DNA of 33,336 bases from a virus. A model generated the notes under the pieces. The model was not told the DNA's origin and did not search any database. It saw nothing but the letters and a program-made list of their open reading frames with translations. Of the stretch, positions 1 through 7,348 are shown one piece after another. The DNA lies in IMG/VR virus record IMGVR_UViG_3300044977_000089, positions 1-33,336 of that record, one strand, 5' to 3'. Each line of letters opens with the position of its first letter. The stretch's first letter is position 1. The position numbers were made by a program, and so were the translations under genes.

Positions 1-654
1 GCGGAGCGCGGACTTGAGGATGACCTCGGCCTGAAAGATATTCGCCGGCGCGCACGTCAGCGCCTTGGGCATGAGGCGGATTTTCTTGCCGTTGTTGTCG
101 ACCGCGCCGCGGACCTGGACGAGCATTTGCTCGACCGAGGTCTGGGACATCGCGGCCGCGGTGGCGAGCTGGTTCGAGAAGCTGCCGGCCGGAGGCGCGA
201 TCGGGTGCGCGGTCGAGACCAAGCTCACACCGTCGCCACCGGTGAAGTTGGCGTTGAAGGCGCGGTTCAGGATGTTGGCCGTCAGGGTCTCGGTCGTCTC
301 CACCAGGGACTGGCCCAGGTGGCGGGCGTAGATCTGGCCGATGCGGATGTGATCGCCGTCCTCGACCAGGACCTGGGTCAAGGCGAAGGCCAAGCCCCAG
401 ACCCGGTACTGGTAGCGCTTCATGAACAGCACGCCACCGGCATCGTAGGTGATCGGCGAACCGTCCGGGAGCTCGGGCGCGGCGCCGAAACCGAAGAGCA
501 CCGGCTCTTCGTGGTAGTTGCGCGCGATGCCGGTCTGCTCGCGGAACGGCCCGCGCCACTCGTCCACGCGTTGTTCGTAGACGCCGTCGAATTCCTCGTT
601 GAGGATCGGCTCAACGATGGCGCGGAAATCTGTGGAGCGCATCGGGGCTGCCAT
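1..654 (-). CDS. Major capsid protein, HK97-type (3' end cut by window edge)
   Basis: This is the N-terminal 218 residues of a phage major head protein, the subunit of the icosahedral shell. No stop occurs before base 1, so the C-terminus lies outside the window. The start ATG follows AGGAGAGAACCT, a strong Shine-Dalgarno. The sequence has the pattern of Mu-like/HK97-fold capsid proteins: an N-terminal segment with RAIVEPILNEEFDGVY, a central KRYQYRVWGLAF stretch (about 79-90), the E-loop-like tract up to residue 130, and STAHPI...GSFSNQL (148-163), a typical capsid signature. The scaffold, portal and a second head gene lie just upstream on the same strand, which supports the call. No prohead protease is seen in the visible part. 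Confidence 0.85.
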   Translation of the reverse strand, partial: MAAPMRSTDFRAIVEPILNEEFDGVYEQRVDEWRGPFREQTGIARNYHEEPVLFGFGAAPELPDGSPITYDAGGVLFMKRYQYRVWGLAFALTQVLVEDGDHIRIGQIYARHLGQSLVETTETLTANILNRAFNANFTGGDGVSLVSTAHPIAPPAGSFSNQLATAAAMSQTSVEQMLVQVRGAVDNNGKKIRLMPKALTCAPANIFQAEVILKSALR

Positions 655-688
655 AGGTTCTCTCCTGTTCTCCTAGTTACGCGCGGGA

Positions 689-1336
689 TCAGCCGGCCGA
701 GGCCTGGATGCCGAGGCCGACCTGCGGCAGCGCGATGGTCATGATGAGATCGGTGAAGGCGTCGCCGGGCAGGCTCGAGCCCTGGCCCGCGACCGCGACA
801 TCGGTGGCGAACTCGGTCAAGGCGAACTGGCCCTGCGCGCCGGCGCCGACACCCGCGGCCCCGACCGTGGCCTGGCTTAGGCCGACACCGCCGTTGATGA
901 CGCCCGCGACCGGATTCGTGATGTTGAACTGCGAGCCCAGGAGGGCCTGCGGCACGGAGCCGTCGGCCTGGACCTTGAAGCGCAAGCTGGGGAGCCAGAA
1001 CGGCCAGATGTAGACCAGCATGTCGAGCGTCGGGTCATAGACCGTGCCCGAGGGCCAGTAGGGCGAGACCGCGGGGCGACCGCCGAGCGGTGTGTACTCG
1101 ACGCCGGAGAAGATGCCGTAGATCTTCTGCGGCACGCCGCCGGGGTTCGTGACCGGGACGATCGTGCCCGTCGCGGTATTGATCGCCACAGGTTGGTACT
1201 TGAAGATGTTGCCGACCTGACCGCTCGCGATACCGCCGGAGACGCCGGGATTGTACGGGAGTCGAACCGGCCGCGGGGCAAAGCCGCTCTGGTCGCTGAT
1301 CGGCTTGAAGCCGTAGGGTGACGAAAGCAATGCCAT
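689..1336 (-). CDS. Phage head structural protein (decoration or minor capsid candidate)
   Basis: A 215-residue protein directly upstream of the capsid gene (34-base gap), starting after CAGGAGGCACG, one of the best Shine-Dalgarno sites in the window. It is rich in Gly, Pro, Val and Thr, lacks Cys, and is predicted mostly beta, with a Gly/Ala-rich tail (GGVGLSQATVGAAGVGAGAQG). The start MALLSSPYGFKPISDQSG looks like that of small structural proteins encoded beside capsid genes in phages of this head-gene order. A decoration or head-stabilising role is inferred from position and composition; no named domain was recognised. Confidence 0.65.
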   Translation of the reverse strand: MALLSSPYGFKPISDQSGFAPRPVRLPYNPGVSGGIASGQVGNIFKYQPVAINTATGTIVPVTNPGGVPQKIYGIFSGVEYTPLGGRPAVSPYWPSGTVYDPTLDMLVYIWPFWLPSLRFKVQADGSVPQALLGSQFNITNPVAGVINGGVGLSQATVGAAGVGAGAQGQFALTEFATDVAVAGQGSSLPGDAFTDLIMTIALPQVGLGIQASAG

Positions 1337-1384
1337 GATCGTGCCTCCTGGGTTCCCGGAAGCACGGCGAAGTCAGCGCGCGAC

Positions 1385-2020
1385 CTATTCGGTCAACGGC
1401 GGCATCGACCGTGCTCTTGCTCTGAGCTCTTCGGTGCCGTCGCCCTCGATCAGATCCGCGCCCATGGCCTTGGCCTTCTGCTTCATCAACTCGATGTTGA
1501 CCCGGATCTTGTCCGCCTGCTCGTTCGGCAGGGTGTGGTGGACGTGGGCCATATACTTGTTGAAGAGCGAGAGCGGGATCTTGGCCGCCAACATCTCGTT
1601 GCACGACACGACGCCGGCGTAATCGCCGGCCTTCAAGTACGAGCCGTCAAAGCCAGGGAATTCCGATGCGTGGATGAGCGAATATCCGCAGCGGATCCGG
1701 AAGGCGACGGTGTCGGTCTTGTGCGTGGTCGTGATCCAACAGACGTGGTAGCCCGGAATCTTGGGCAACGACGGTAGCAGTTCCTGCATCAAGGACGTCT
1801 TGAAGAATTCGAGGCGCTCGGCCTCGTTCATCTCCCGGTCCTCGGCGGTCTCGCGATCCTGGGCTTCGCGGTCATCGGCGTGACGCTCTTCCCGGTTTCC
1901 ACGCGTGTCTTCGGCGGCCCGGCGTGAGGCGGTCCGTGCGGCACGCGGGCTCCCGGCCCGCTCTTGCCCCTGGTCCGCCACTCCGCGTGGCTCGCTCGAT
2001 TCCGCGTCCGGATGCGTCAT
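1385..2020 (-). CDS. Conserved phage protein, head-assembly cluster
   Basis: A 211-residue protein whose ATG overlaps the stop of the scaffold-like gene (ATGA), so it is probably translated by coupling. The first 75 residues are highly charged and rich in Glu, Asp and Arg, likely disordered. The rest is globular, with an aromatic core HVCWITTTHKTDTVAFRIR and FPGFDGSYLKAGDYAGVV, ending in a helical tail with Lys and Glu. The same reading frame is open further upstream, but that part only shadows the scaffold gene. The function is not recognised; the place between scaffold and capsid genes suggests a head-assembly or capsid-associated role. Confidence 0.65.
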   Translation of the reverse strand: MTHPDAESSEPRGVADQGQERAGSPRAARTASRRAAEDTRGNREERHADDREAQDRETAEDREMNEAERLEFFKTSLMQELLPSLPKIPGYHVCWITTTHKTDTVAFRIRCGYSLIHASEFPGFDGSYLKAGDYAGVVSCNEMLAAKIPLSLFNKYMAHVHHTLPNEQADKIRVNIELMKQKAKAMGADLIEGDGTEELRARARSMPPLTE

Positions 2021-3357
2021 GCGGTCAACCGTCCCGACTGCTCGCGATCGAATTCCTGGTACTTCGCGATCATGCGTCTGAACTTTGGCTTGTCGATCAC
2101 CGTGGTGCCGTCGCGATCGAGCACGTTCGCCAAAACCATCGCGTCGCGTCGTTCCTTGCTGAGTTTGACTTGGGTCTTCTGGCCTGGGCCCGGCGTGGCT
2201 TCGCCGCCGGCGCCCGTGGCGGGTCCGCGGCGCATCTGCTGGCCATTCGTCTGTTGGCGCTGACCCGAGGTCTGCTGCCGCCCCTGGGCCTGCTGCCGTC
2301 CGTTGCCGCCCTGGCGCCCGCGCGACTGCCGATCGAACCAATGCGGCAGGTGTTCCTCGATCCGGTCGCGGAGTTCTTCCCAATACTCCGGCGTCGCGGG
2401 ATTGAACCTCCTGGCCACTTGGCCATCGAGGTGGATCACGAGCTGCGAGTCCTCGTCGTCCGGGTCCTCGTTGTTGAACTGCGGGAACTCCTCTTGGAAG
2501 TCGCGCTTGAACTCAAGCTCCTCGCGGCTCTTCTGGCGCGGCTGCTGCTGCTCCTGGCGGCGCTGCTGCTGTTGGTCACCGCCGCCGGCGTCGCGGCGCG
2601 CACCCGCTTGGTCGCCACCGGCGGCCGGTGCGGCGTTGAGCTGCTGCTCGAACTGCTGCTTGGCATTCTGGAGCTGGGCGCGTTTGATGAACGCCGTGCC
2701 CTGCTCTTCGATGATCCTCGAGACCGCCTCGTGGTCCTGCTCGCCCATGGCCGCGGCCATGCGACGCCGGCCGTCGGCAAGTGAGCGCTCGACATCGGCC
2801 AGTTGGCCGTTGACGTTTTGGAGCCGGGACTGGACTTGGCTCTTCTCGAACTCGCCGAACTTCGGCGCGAAGCCGTTGACGCGCGCCGTCAGCTGCTCGA
2901 TCGTCTCCTGCTGGCGCGAGACGATTCCCTTGAGCTCGTCGTTCTCGCGCTTGCCCAGGAGCGCGTTATCCTTGCGGCGTGCGCGGTCGAGCGGGCGGTT
3001 GAGCCGCTGCTCCTCGCGCGGCATGTCTCGCCAAGCGCGGCGGCGCTGCTCGGGCGACATCTGCTCGATCTCTTCGCGCGAGTAGACCTTGCCGCCTTCG
3101 GCGCGGCGCTGCTGCTGCTCGAGCACCGGCCGGGCGCCGACTTCCTCGGTCGTGACGCGGCCCTCGCCGCCGCCTTCACCACCACCGCCTTCGCCGTCGT
3201 CGAGGATGACTTCGAACTCTTCCTCGGGCTGGCGTGCCTGGGGCTGGCGCGGGGCGCCGTCGCGGTTGCCCGCGATACCGGGCGGGATCGTGGCGTCGAT
3301 GACCGTACCGCCTGCGCGGTCGTCATCGTGCTCGGTGAGGACTTGCTCGCCAGCCAT
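2017..3357 (-). CDS. Scaffold-like protein, acidic and Gln-rich
   Basis: A 446-residue hydrophilic protein with the composition expected of a capsid scaffold. Residues 1-75 are acidic and Gly-rich. Residues 90-240 are charged and helical, with a coiled-coil-like stretch (ELKGIVSRQQETIEQLTARVNG and following). Then come Gln/Arg-rich linkers (about 240-275 and 345-385) and a basic C-terminal segment with DGTTVIDKPKFRRMIAKYQEF. Scaffolds bind capsid subunits through a basic C-terminus and leave or are cut after assembly; this is known of the class, and the assignment here rests on composition and on the position between portal and capsid genes. The start follows a weak ribosome site two bases after the upstream stop. 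Confidence 0.65.
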   Translation of the reverse strand: MAGEQVLTEHDDDRAGGTVIDATIPPGIAGNRDGAPRQPQARQPEEEFEVILDDGEGGGGEGGGEGRVTTEEVGARPVLEQQQRRAEGGKVYSREEIEQMSPEQRRRAWRDMPREEQRLNRPLDRARRKDNALLGKRENDELKGIVSRQQETIEQLTARVNGFAPKFGEFEKSQVQSRLQNVNGQLADVERSLADGRRRMAAAMGEQDHEAVSRIIEEQGTAFIKRAQLQNAKQQFEQQLNAAPAAGGDQAGARRDAGGGDQQQQRRQEQQQPRQKSREELEFKRDFQEEFPQFNNEDPDDEDSQLVIHLDGQVARRFNPATPEYWEELRDRIEEHLPHWFDRQSRGRQGGNGRQQAQGRQQTSGQRQQTNGQQMRRGPATGAGGEATPGPGQKTQVKLSKERRDAMVLANVLDRDGTTVIDKPKFRRMIAKYQEFDREQSGRLTA

Positions 3358-3359
3358 GG

Positions 3360-3881
3360 CTAATTAAAAGCTTTCACGGCGCACGGATCGCCGGTGTACT
3401 CGCCCAGAAGCGCCAAGTCCTTGAACAGGACGAAAACGACCTCGTCCTTCTCGCCGGCGTCGTTGGTATACGGGACCGGGATCCGGTCCCCCTGGTACTT
3501 GGGCACGCGGACGAAATCTCCGACCCGGCACCACGCGCCCTCGAACCATGTCTCGCCGGTCTTGCGGTCACGGAAGCACCCGTCACCGATCGCCACGACC
3601 TTCGCGACCTGAGTGGCATAGTGCTCGGTGGTCCGATCGTCGGCGGTCAGGATGATGCCACCACGGGTCTTGCGCTTCGGCTGACGGATCTGGACCAGCA
3701 CGAGCTGGCCGAACGGCCGGACGCCGGGGTCGACCTCCGGGAAAGCTTCGGCGATCGAGGCATAGCGGAACTCGATCGCGTTGCCGCTGGCCAGGGTCGG
3801 GGTCGCGCCCGATGGGGTATGCTTGGCTGGCGCCAACTCCGCGACCTCGCGCTCCGTCGCCTTCAGCAGCGCACCGCTCAT
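3360..3881 (-). CDS. GroES-like co-chaperonin domain protein
   Basis: A 173-residue protein whose second half (about 57-165) reads like the Cpn10/GroES fold: FGQLVLVQIRQPKRKTRGGI, then a mobile-loop-like insert, QVAKVVAIGDG, VGDFVRVPKYQGDRIPV and DEVVFVLFKDLALLGEY. These match the beta-strand order of GroES (LGDRVLV, TAGGIVLP, GEVVAVGPG, VGDKVLF, LIVREDDILAV). The first 55 residues are an extra N-terminal arm. T4 Gp31 shows that phages use their own GroES to let host GroEL fold a capsid protein; that role is inferred here from the position next to scaffold and capsid genes. The ATG overlaps the upstream stop (ATGA). Confidence 0.72.
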   Translation of the reverse strand: MSGALLKATEREVAELAPAKHTPSGATPTLASGNAIEFRYASIAEAFPEVDPGVRPFGQLVLVQIRQPKRKTRGGIILTADDRTTEHYATQVAKVVAIGDGCFRDRKTGETWFEGAWCRVGDFVRVPKYQGDRIPVPYTNDAGEKDEVVFVLFKDLALLGEYTGDPCAVKAFN

Positions 3882-4099
3882 GCCGCTTCCTCAATGTCCT
3901 GGCGTGTCGCTCTCTTCATGACTTCCTTCGCGTCTTCGAACGCCTTGGCGCGGGCCTGGAGCTTCGCAATCCTGACAGGATCGACGTCGCCGACGATAGC
4001 CGCGTCTTTACACTTGGCGATCTCCTTGTCGCACTCGATCTCGAAGAATGTCTTCATCCGCGCAAGGGTTGCGGGTCGCGACCCTTTAGTGCAAGCCAT
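3878..4099 (-). CDS. Small hypothetical protein
   Basis: A 73-residue, largely helical, charged protein whose stop overlaps the start of the GroES-like gene (ATGA). Two starts are possible: the ATG at 4099 and a second at 4057 (MKTFFEIECDKEIAKCK). Neither has a clear Shine-Dalgarno. The part after 4057 is better conserved-looking, with helix-forming KLQARAKAFEDAKEVMKRAT. It is the first gene of the leftward scaffold/capsid group after the plus-strand island. No function is recognised. Confidence 0.5.
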   Translation of the reverse strand: MACTKGSRPATLARMKTFFEIECDKEIAKCKDAAIVGDVDPVRIAKLQARAKAFEDAKEVMKRATRQDIEEAA

Positions 4100-4144
4100 A
4101 TCTGGCGCTCACGATTGTGGGCGAGCGCTACCGATTGCTTGCAC
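4089..4144. promoter_or_regulatory. Nested inverted repeats, operator candidate
   Basis: Two perfect inverted repeats share one centre at 4116.5. The outer arms are GTGCAAGC (4089-4096) and GCTTGCAC (4137-4144); the inner arms are GCGCTC (4105-4110) and GAGCGC (4123-4128). The outer right arm covers the -35 box of the rightward promoter, and the outer left arm covers the start codon region of the leftward gene at 4099. This placement suits binding by a dimeric regulator, possibly the HTH protein encoded next to it, but that is inference. Confidence 0.45.
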
Positions 4145-4167
4145 GGCGCTCCCGACGGGGGTAAAAC
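4139..4167 (+). promoter_or_regulatory. Promoter for the HTH / cold-shock pair
   Basis: A -35 box TTGCAC and a -10 box TAAAAC lie 17 bases apart, close to sigma-70 consensus and unusually AT-rich for this region. They precede the plus-strand gene at 4253, giving a leader of roughly 80 bases. Confidence 0.55.
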
Positions 4168-4252
4168 GAAACTGACGCGTTAGGGAGGGCGTGCACCGCC
4201 GTCCACCGGAAGAATTCCCCGGGCGTCGCCGTCGAAGCCGAGAGCGAGAACC

Positions 4253-4531
4253 ATGGCCGAAGCCGCGACCGACACACGTCTGCTCGAGCGCAAGGAAGCC
4301 GCCGCCTACCTGACCTCGCGGTGGTTCCGGATTTCCCATAGGACACTGGCCGACATGGCGTCGGCTGACAAAGGTCCGACCTATGTCGTCACGGAGCCCA
4401 GCGGTGGCCGCGCGCTCTACAGCAAAGCCGACCTCGACACTTGGGCGCAGCAGCGGCTTCAACCGCCGCCGAAGCGCCAACCACCTTCACCACCAACCAT
4501 CGGCGCGTTGGCGCCGATCAGCAGGAGATAG
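4253..4531 (+). CDS. Excisionase / AlpA-like helix-turn-helix protein
   Basis: A 92-residue protein on the opposite strand to its neighbours. Residues 10-70 look like a MerR/excisionase-type winged helix: LLERKEAAAYLTSRWFRISHRTLADM is the HTH, and RALYSKADLDTWAQQRL is the usual C-terminal end of such domains (domain class HTH_17). The tail is Pro-rich. Such proteins act as directionality factors or transcriptional regulators. It sits between a divergent regulatory region and a cold-shock gene, so autoregulation is plausible. No integrase is present in the window, so an excision role cannot be confirmed. Confidence 0.7.
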   Translation: MAEAATDTRLLERKEAAAYLTSRWFRISHRTLADMASADKGPTYVVTEPSGGRALYSKADLDTWAQQRLQPPPKRQPPSPPTIGALAPISRR

Positions 4532-4537
4532 GGTTAC

Positions 4538-4753
4538 ATGTCGACTCTCTCGACCGGGACCGTCAAATGGTTCAATCAGGACAAGGGCTACGGCTTCATC
4601 GAAATCGGCGCCGGCAAGAAGGACGTCTTCGTCCACGCTCGGCAGGTCGAGGAATCCGGCATCGCGGAGCTGCGCGAGGGCCAGCGCGTCCAATTCGAGA
4701 TCAAGCCAGGGCGTGAGGGGAAGTCAGAGGCCCACAAGCTCAAGGTCGTCTGA
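4538..4753 (+). CDS. Cold-shock domain protein (CspA family)
   Basis: A 71-residue single cold-shock domain, the normal length for CspA proteins. The RNA-binding motifs are intact: KGYGFI (RNP1) after VKWFNQD, and DVFVHA (RNP2), followed by the usual VQFEI strand and a C-terminal hydrophobic strand. These proteins bind single-stranded RNA or DNA and melt RNA secondary structure. It starts 6 bases after the HTH gene, behind AGGAGATAGGGTTAC, so the two are co-transcribed. There is no long 5' leader of the sort that makes E. coli cspA cold-inducible. A hairpin terminator follows directly. Phage-borne copies are known; a role in host takeover or antitermination is inference. Confidence 0.92.
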   Translation: MSTLSTGTVKWFNQDKGYGFIEIGAGKKDVFVHARQVEESGIAELREGQRVQFEIKPGREGKSEAHKLKVV

Positions 4754-4760
4754 AACGGCA

Positions 4761-4791
4761 ACGGCGGAGGCCCTTGAGGAGCCTCCGCCGT
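4761..4791 (+). terminator. Hairpin terminator after the cold-shock gene
   Basis: A perfect 11-base-pair stem, ACGGCGGAGGC pairing with GCCTCCGCCGT, with a 9-base loop, starts 7 bases after the cold-shock stop. The following bases are pyrimidine-rich (GCTTCGTCT) but not a true T run. It lies between convergent genes and could stop transcription from both sides. Confidence 0.7.
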
Positions 4792-4848
4792 GCTTCGTCT
4801 GCGGGCGGGGTTATGACCAGCCGACTATGCGGCCATCCCGGTCTCAGG

Positions 4849-5022
4849 TCAATAGCTGCAATTGACCTTCTTCGACGTGTCCGGCTTCGCGCCGTTCGGG
4901 TTGGTCTTGCCATCGACCTTCTCCCCAAGAGCCAAGCGCTTATGCTGGCTGATTGGCCCCTTCGGCTTCTCTGCGCCACCCTGCGACAGGTGGCTGTCGT
5001 TATAGTCCGAACCCTTAGCCAT
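4849..5022 (-). CDS. Small hydrophilic phage protein
   Basis: A 57-residue ORF. It begins MAKGSDYNDSHLSQGG after AAAGGGAAAACCAAG, a good ribosome site, and its start overlaps the stop of the upstream gene by 8 bases. The protein is rich in Lys, Gly, Ser and Asn, with no hydrophobic segment, and ends KKVNCSY. It is probably a small conserved phage protein; no function is recognised. Genes this short are easily missed by automatic calling. Confidence 0.6.
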   Translation of the reverse strand: MAKGSDYNDSHLSQGGAEKPKGPISQHKRLALGEKVDGKTNPNGAKPDTSKKVNCSY

Positions 5023-5383
5023 CTTGGTTTTCCCTTTCGAGGTTACGCGGTATCAGCGAGTCGCCGAAGGCTCGGCTAGACCGGAGCGCCTCGGCGTCGA
5101 GCTCCGGCTTGCTGGATATGACCATGCGGGCATCTGCGCGCCAGCGGCCTGGGTTGGCGTGGTCGGGCTCGCTGCTTGGCAGCCGACGCCAGTAGAGGAT
5201 CCCGTCCCGCGTCGCGGCATAGTCCATGAGCTTTGAGCACAGCGCCTTCATGGCATCGTCGGCCGAGAGCGCGTTGAAGACCTTGAAGAAGACGTAGGGC
5301 TCGCCGGTCTCGCAGTGCGAACGCGGGATACCGGACTTCTGGATGAAGCCCGAGAGCTGGTCGCGGATCTGCTGCGGCGTCAT
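5015..5383 (-). CDS. Hypothetical protein
   Basis: A 122-residue soluble protein. The start MTPQQIRDQLSGFIQ is preferred over an earlier in-frame ATG because GGAGAGAAGCC precedes it and because it overlaps the upstream stop as ATGA. It has a mixed helix/strand pattern (EPYVFFKVFNALSADDAMKA; GILYWRRLPSSEPD; ADARMVISSKPELD). No family is recognised. It belongs to the coupled run of small genes between portal and scaffold groups. Confidence 0.6.
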   Translation of the reverse strand: MTPQQIRDQLSGFIQKSGIPRSHCETGEPYVFFKVFNALSADDAMKALCSKLMDYAATRDGILYWRRLPSSEPDHANPGRWRADARMVISSKPELDAEALRSSRAFGDSLIPRNLERENQDG

Positions 5384-5610
5384 GGCTTCTCTCCACTCCC
5401 CGGCACATAACGACAACTCGGATCCGCCTTCACCGCTTCCTGATATACATGCGCGCCGATGGTGGTCGGGTAGAAACGCCCGTCACGTTTCTTCACCAGA
5501 TAGCTGGCGCGAGTCAGATACTTGGTAGCCCACCATGAAGGCTCGGCCGCGACGTGTCCGTCGACCAAAGCCCTACCGAGCAAGTGCATTGATCGAGGCC
5601 CGGTCTTCAT
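5380..5610 (-). CDS. Small hypothetical protein
   Basis: A 76-residue protein with ATGA overlaps at both ends, which fixes its start at MKTGPRSMHLLGRALVDGHV. The stretch ATKYLTRASYLVKKRDGRFYPTT (split by Trp-rich WWATK) has the feel of a small winged-helix fold, with YLVKKRDGRFYPT as a possible wing; this is a weak similarity and function is unknown. Confidence 0.6.
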   Translation of the reverse strand: MKTGPRSMHLLGRALVDGHVAAEPSWWATKYLTRASYLVKKRDGRFYPTTIGAHVYQEAVKADPSCRYVPGSGEKP

Positions 5611-6101
5611 AGCTTCTGGTCGTCCCACATCTCGGCGTCGGGCACTGGCGGGAACGCGCCCGCGATCTCCGGCTGCTCGGCTAGCACCGGCTTCGCCGAG
5701 AGCGCCAGCCGCATGCGGATGTAGCAGCGATAGGTCACGGCACCGCGCCGGCCCTTCTTGGTCCGCTCCTGCAGGAATGCGCGCGTGCCGGCGTAGCGCC
5801 AGTAGAGCTTCGGGTTCTCGCCCGGGTGCTCGCGGTGCCACCAGTCGGCGTAGAGGTTGAAGCACGCCAACGCGCGCCAGAGCGCGGTCTCGAGGTCGGG
5901 CGACAGTTCCTGGGCGCCATACGGGCACGTGCCCGGCGGTGGGTTCTTGTCGACGTAGAGCGGCGCTTCCACCTTGGGATCGTGTTTTGGGTCGCCGATG
6001 ATCACGTACTCGTCGCCCGTCTGGCAGCGGGCGTGGTAGATCCCGTCGACGCACGGGTAGCGGGCCTCGATCGCCGCGACCAAGTCCTCGATCGTCTTCA
6101 T
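5607..6101 (-). CDS. Hypothetical protein
   Basis: A 164-residue protein joined to both neighbours by ATGA overlaps. It is rich in aromatic residues, with Cys at several places (ARYPCVDGIYHARCQTGD; PPPGTCPYG), and contains LYADWWHREHPGENPKLYWR and RGAVTYRCYIRMRLALS. The mix suggests a compact fold but no known domain was seen. It lies in the portal-to-scaffold run of small genes. Confidence 0.6.
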   Translation of the reverse strand: MKTIEDLVAAIEARYPCVDGIYHARCQTGDEYVIIGDPKHDPKVEAPLYVDKNPPPGTCPYGAQELSPDLETALWRALACFNLYADWWHREHPGENPKLYWRYAGTRAFLQERTKKGRRGAVTYRCYIRMRLALSAKPVLAEQPEIAGAFPPVPDAEMWDDQKL

Positions 6102-6307
6102 GGCGCAGCGCAGAGTTGAATCGCTTGCGGCAGGAACTCTCTGACGTCATCGACAATCTTCTGTAGGCCGGCGAGATCACGAATACCCTCCTGCTCCGCA
6201 CCGCCGACAAGCATCACCGCCATGGCCTGTGCCAAGGATAGGCCGCTCAAGACATCCCCGCGGTCGTGTCCTGGGCCTTTTACGACGTTGTCCTCGATCG
6301 ATTTCAC
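6098..6307 (-). CDS. Small hypothetical protein (GTG start)
   Basis: A 69-residue protein. The start codon is GTG overlapping the upstream stop as GTGA. It is mainly helical (LSGLSLAQAMAVMLVGGAEQ; LAGLQKIVDDVREFLPQAIQ). No family recognised; the coupling shows it belongs to the operon. Confidence 0.55.
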   Translation of the reverse strand: MKSIEDNVVKGPGHDRGDVLSGLSLAQAMAVMLVGGAEQEGIRDLAGLQKIVDDVREFLPQAIQLCAAP

Positions 6308-6543
6308 GGTTTCCTCACCATCTCGGACAGGTAGACGCCTGCCATCGCGCGCTCGAAATCTCGCCGGATCGCGTCCGCATCGCCACCATAGGCTTCCCAG
6401 ACTTCGGGCGACACGATGAAATGCGTTGGGTGCGCCGTGAGCGGCGCCCGCATCTGGGCGCGCATAGCATCGAGCGCTTCCTCAAGCGACTTCTCGGTCA
6501 GGCCCGCTCCGGCATCAGGCTGGTTTGAGAATGGCCCCGTCAT
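6304..6543 (-). CDS. Small hypothetical protein
   Basis: A 79-residue protein. The ATG at 6543 abuts the upstream TGA as TGATG; a GTG at 6546 directly before it is an equally possible start. It contains a long amphipathic helix (TEKSLEEALDAMRAQMRAPL), then HPTHFIVSPEVWEAYGG and a final helix with RRDFERAMAGVYLSEMVRK. No function recognised. Confidence 0.55.
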   Translation of the reverse strand: MTGPFSNQPDAGAGLTEKSLEEALDAMRAQMRAPLTAHPTHFIVSPEVWEAYGGDADAIRRDFERAMAGVYLSEMVRKP

Positions 6544-7346
6544 CACCAGCGGCTCCCCGCCGGCTTCCGGTCGGGCCGGGCGGGCTCGACCACCGGCGCG
6601 CCCTTGTCGCGTTCGGACGATACATAGACATCGAGGAGTTGCCGCTCGATCGTGCGCAGCACCGCGACTTGAGCCGCGATCGTGGTATCGCCGGGCTCGG
6701 CCCGACGGATGAACTTAGGGTTCTTGGTGATGGCGGCAAGCATGCGCGCGATGTTGCCGGCGCTTTGGATCATCGCCGACATGGTTTCGTCGTCGCACAT
6801 GTGCTTCATCTGGAAATCGAGATTGCTGACCCCTGACAGCGCCTTGACGCCCGGAGCCGGCAACGCCGGATTGTCGCGCTTCTGCGCCGCGCCGTCTTTG
6901 CTCACGAAGAACATCGGGTACACGCGCGCGAGCGCGGAGGCGATGTAGCGCTCCCGCGCCTCGCGGTTGGTCAGATGGTTGTGCTCCGGATCTTGTGGGA
7001 CCCGCCTATAGATCCTGGAGCAATACGTGCGCGCGGCCTCGTGTACTGCCTCCTCAATCGCGGCCGCATCCCAGCGCTTGTCAGCCGTCGACAGCGCGGT
7101 CGCCACCATCGCGACCACGAAAGGGTCGAAGAGGTGCATGTTGTCCTGGATATCGATGCAGTCGAAAAGCCAGACGCCTCGGCATTTTCCATCGGGGCCG
7201 GTCGGTTCTCGCGGAAAGTGCAGCACGTAGTGGCCAGTCTCGACTTCCCAAATGGCGAACAGCGAAAGCTCCGTGATCTGCGGCTGGAAGTAGTCGCTGA
7301 TCTTTCCCCATAGGTCGTTCATCGTCGTGGTGTGCTTTGCTGTCAT
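6543..7346 (-). CDS. Conserved phage protein next to portal
   Basis: A 267-residue soluble protein. The ATG at 7352 overlaps the portal stop, but AGGAG is spaced seven bases from the ATG at 7346, which is the better start. It has an aromatic N-terminal half (LSLFAIWEVETGHYVLHFPRE; GVWLFDCIDIQDNMHLFDPF) and a helical C-terminal half with MKHMCDDETMSAMIQSAGNI and ending in a basic, Pro-rich tail. No known domain. Its place right after the portal gene suggests a head-to-tail or portal-associated role, but nothing in the sequence proves it. Confidence 0.6.
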   Translation of the reverse strand: MTAKHTTTMNDLWGKISDYFQPQITELSLFAIWEVETGHYVLHFPREPTGPDGKCRGVWLFDCIDIQDNMHLFDPFVVAMVATALSTADKRWDAAAIEEAVHEAARTYCSRIYRRVPQDPEHNHLTNREARERYIASALARVYPMFFVSKDGAAQKRDNPALPAPGVKALSGVSNLDFQMKHMCDDETMSAMIQSAGNIARMLAAITKNPKFIRRAEPGDTTIAAQVAVLRTIERQLLDVYVSSERDKGAPVVEPARPDRKPAGSRW

Positions 7347-7348
7347 CG

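Noticed and set aside
1924-2784. A 286-codon plus-strand ORF opposite the scaffold gene
   Set aside because: Low-complexity Leu/Arg sequence produced by the Gln/Glu-rich scaffold codons read in reverse; no ribosome site or context.
4253-4531. Proof of a temperate lifestyle from the excisionase-like gene
   Set aside because: No integrase, attachment site or lysogeny repressor pair is visible in the window, and this HTH class also serves as a plain regulator.
5380-6210. A 276-codon minus-strand ORF as one gene
   Set aside because: Most of it shadows the 164-residue gene in another frame; only the last 76 codons after an ATGA junction are kept.
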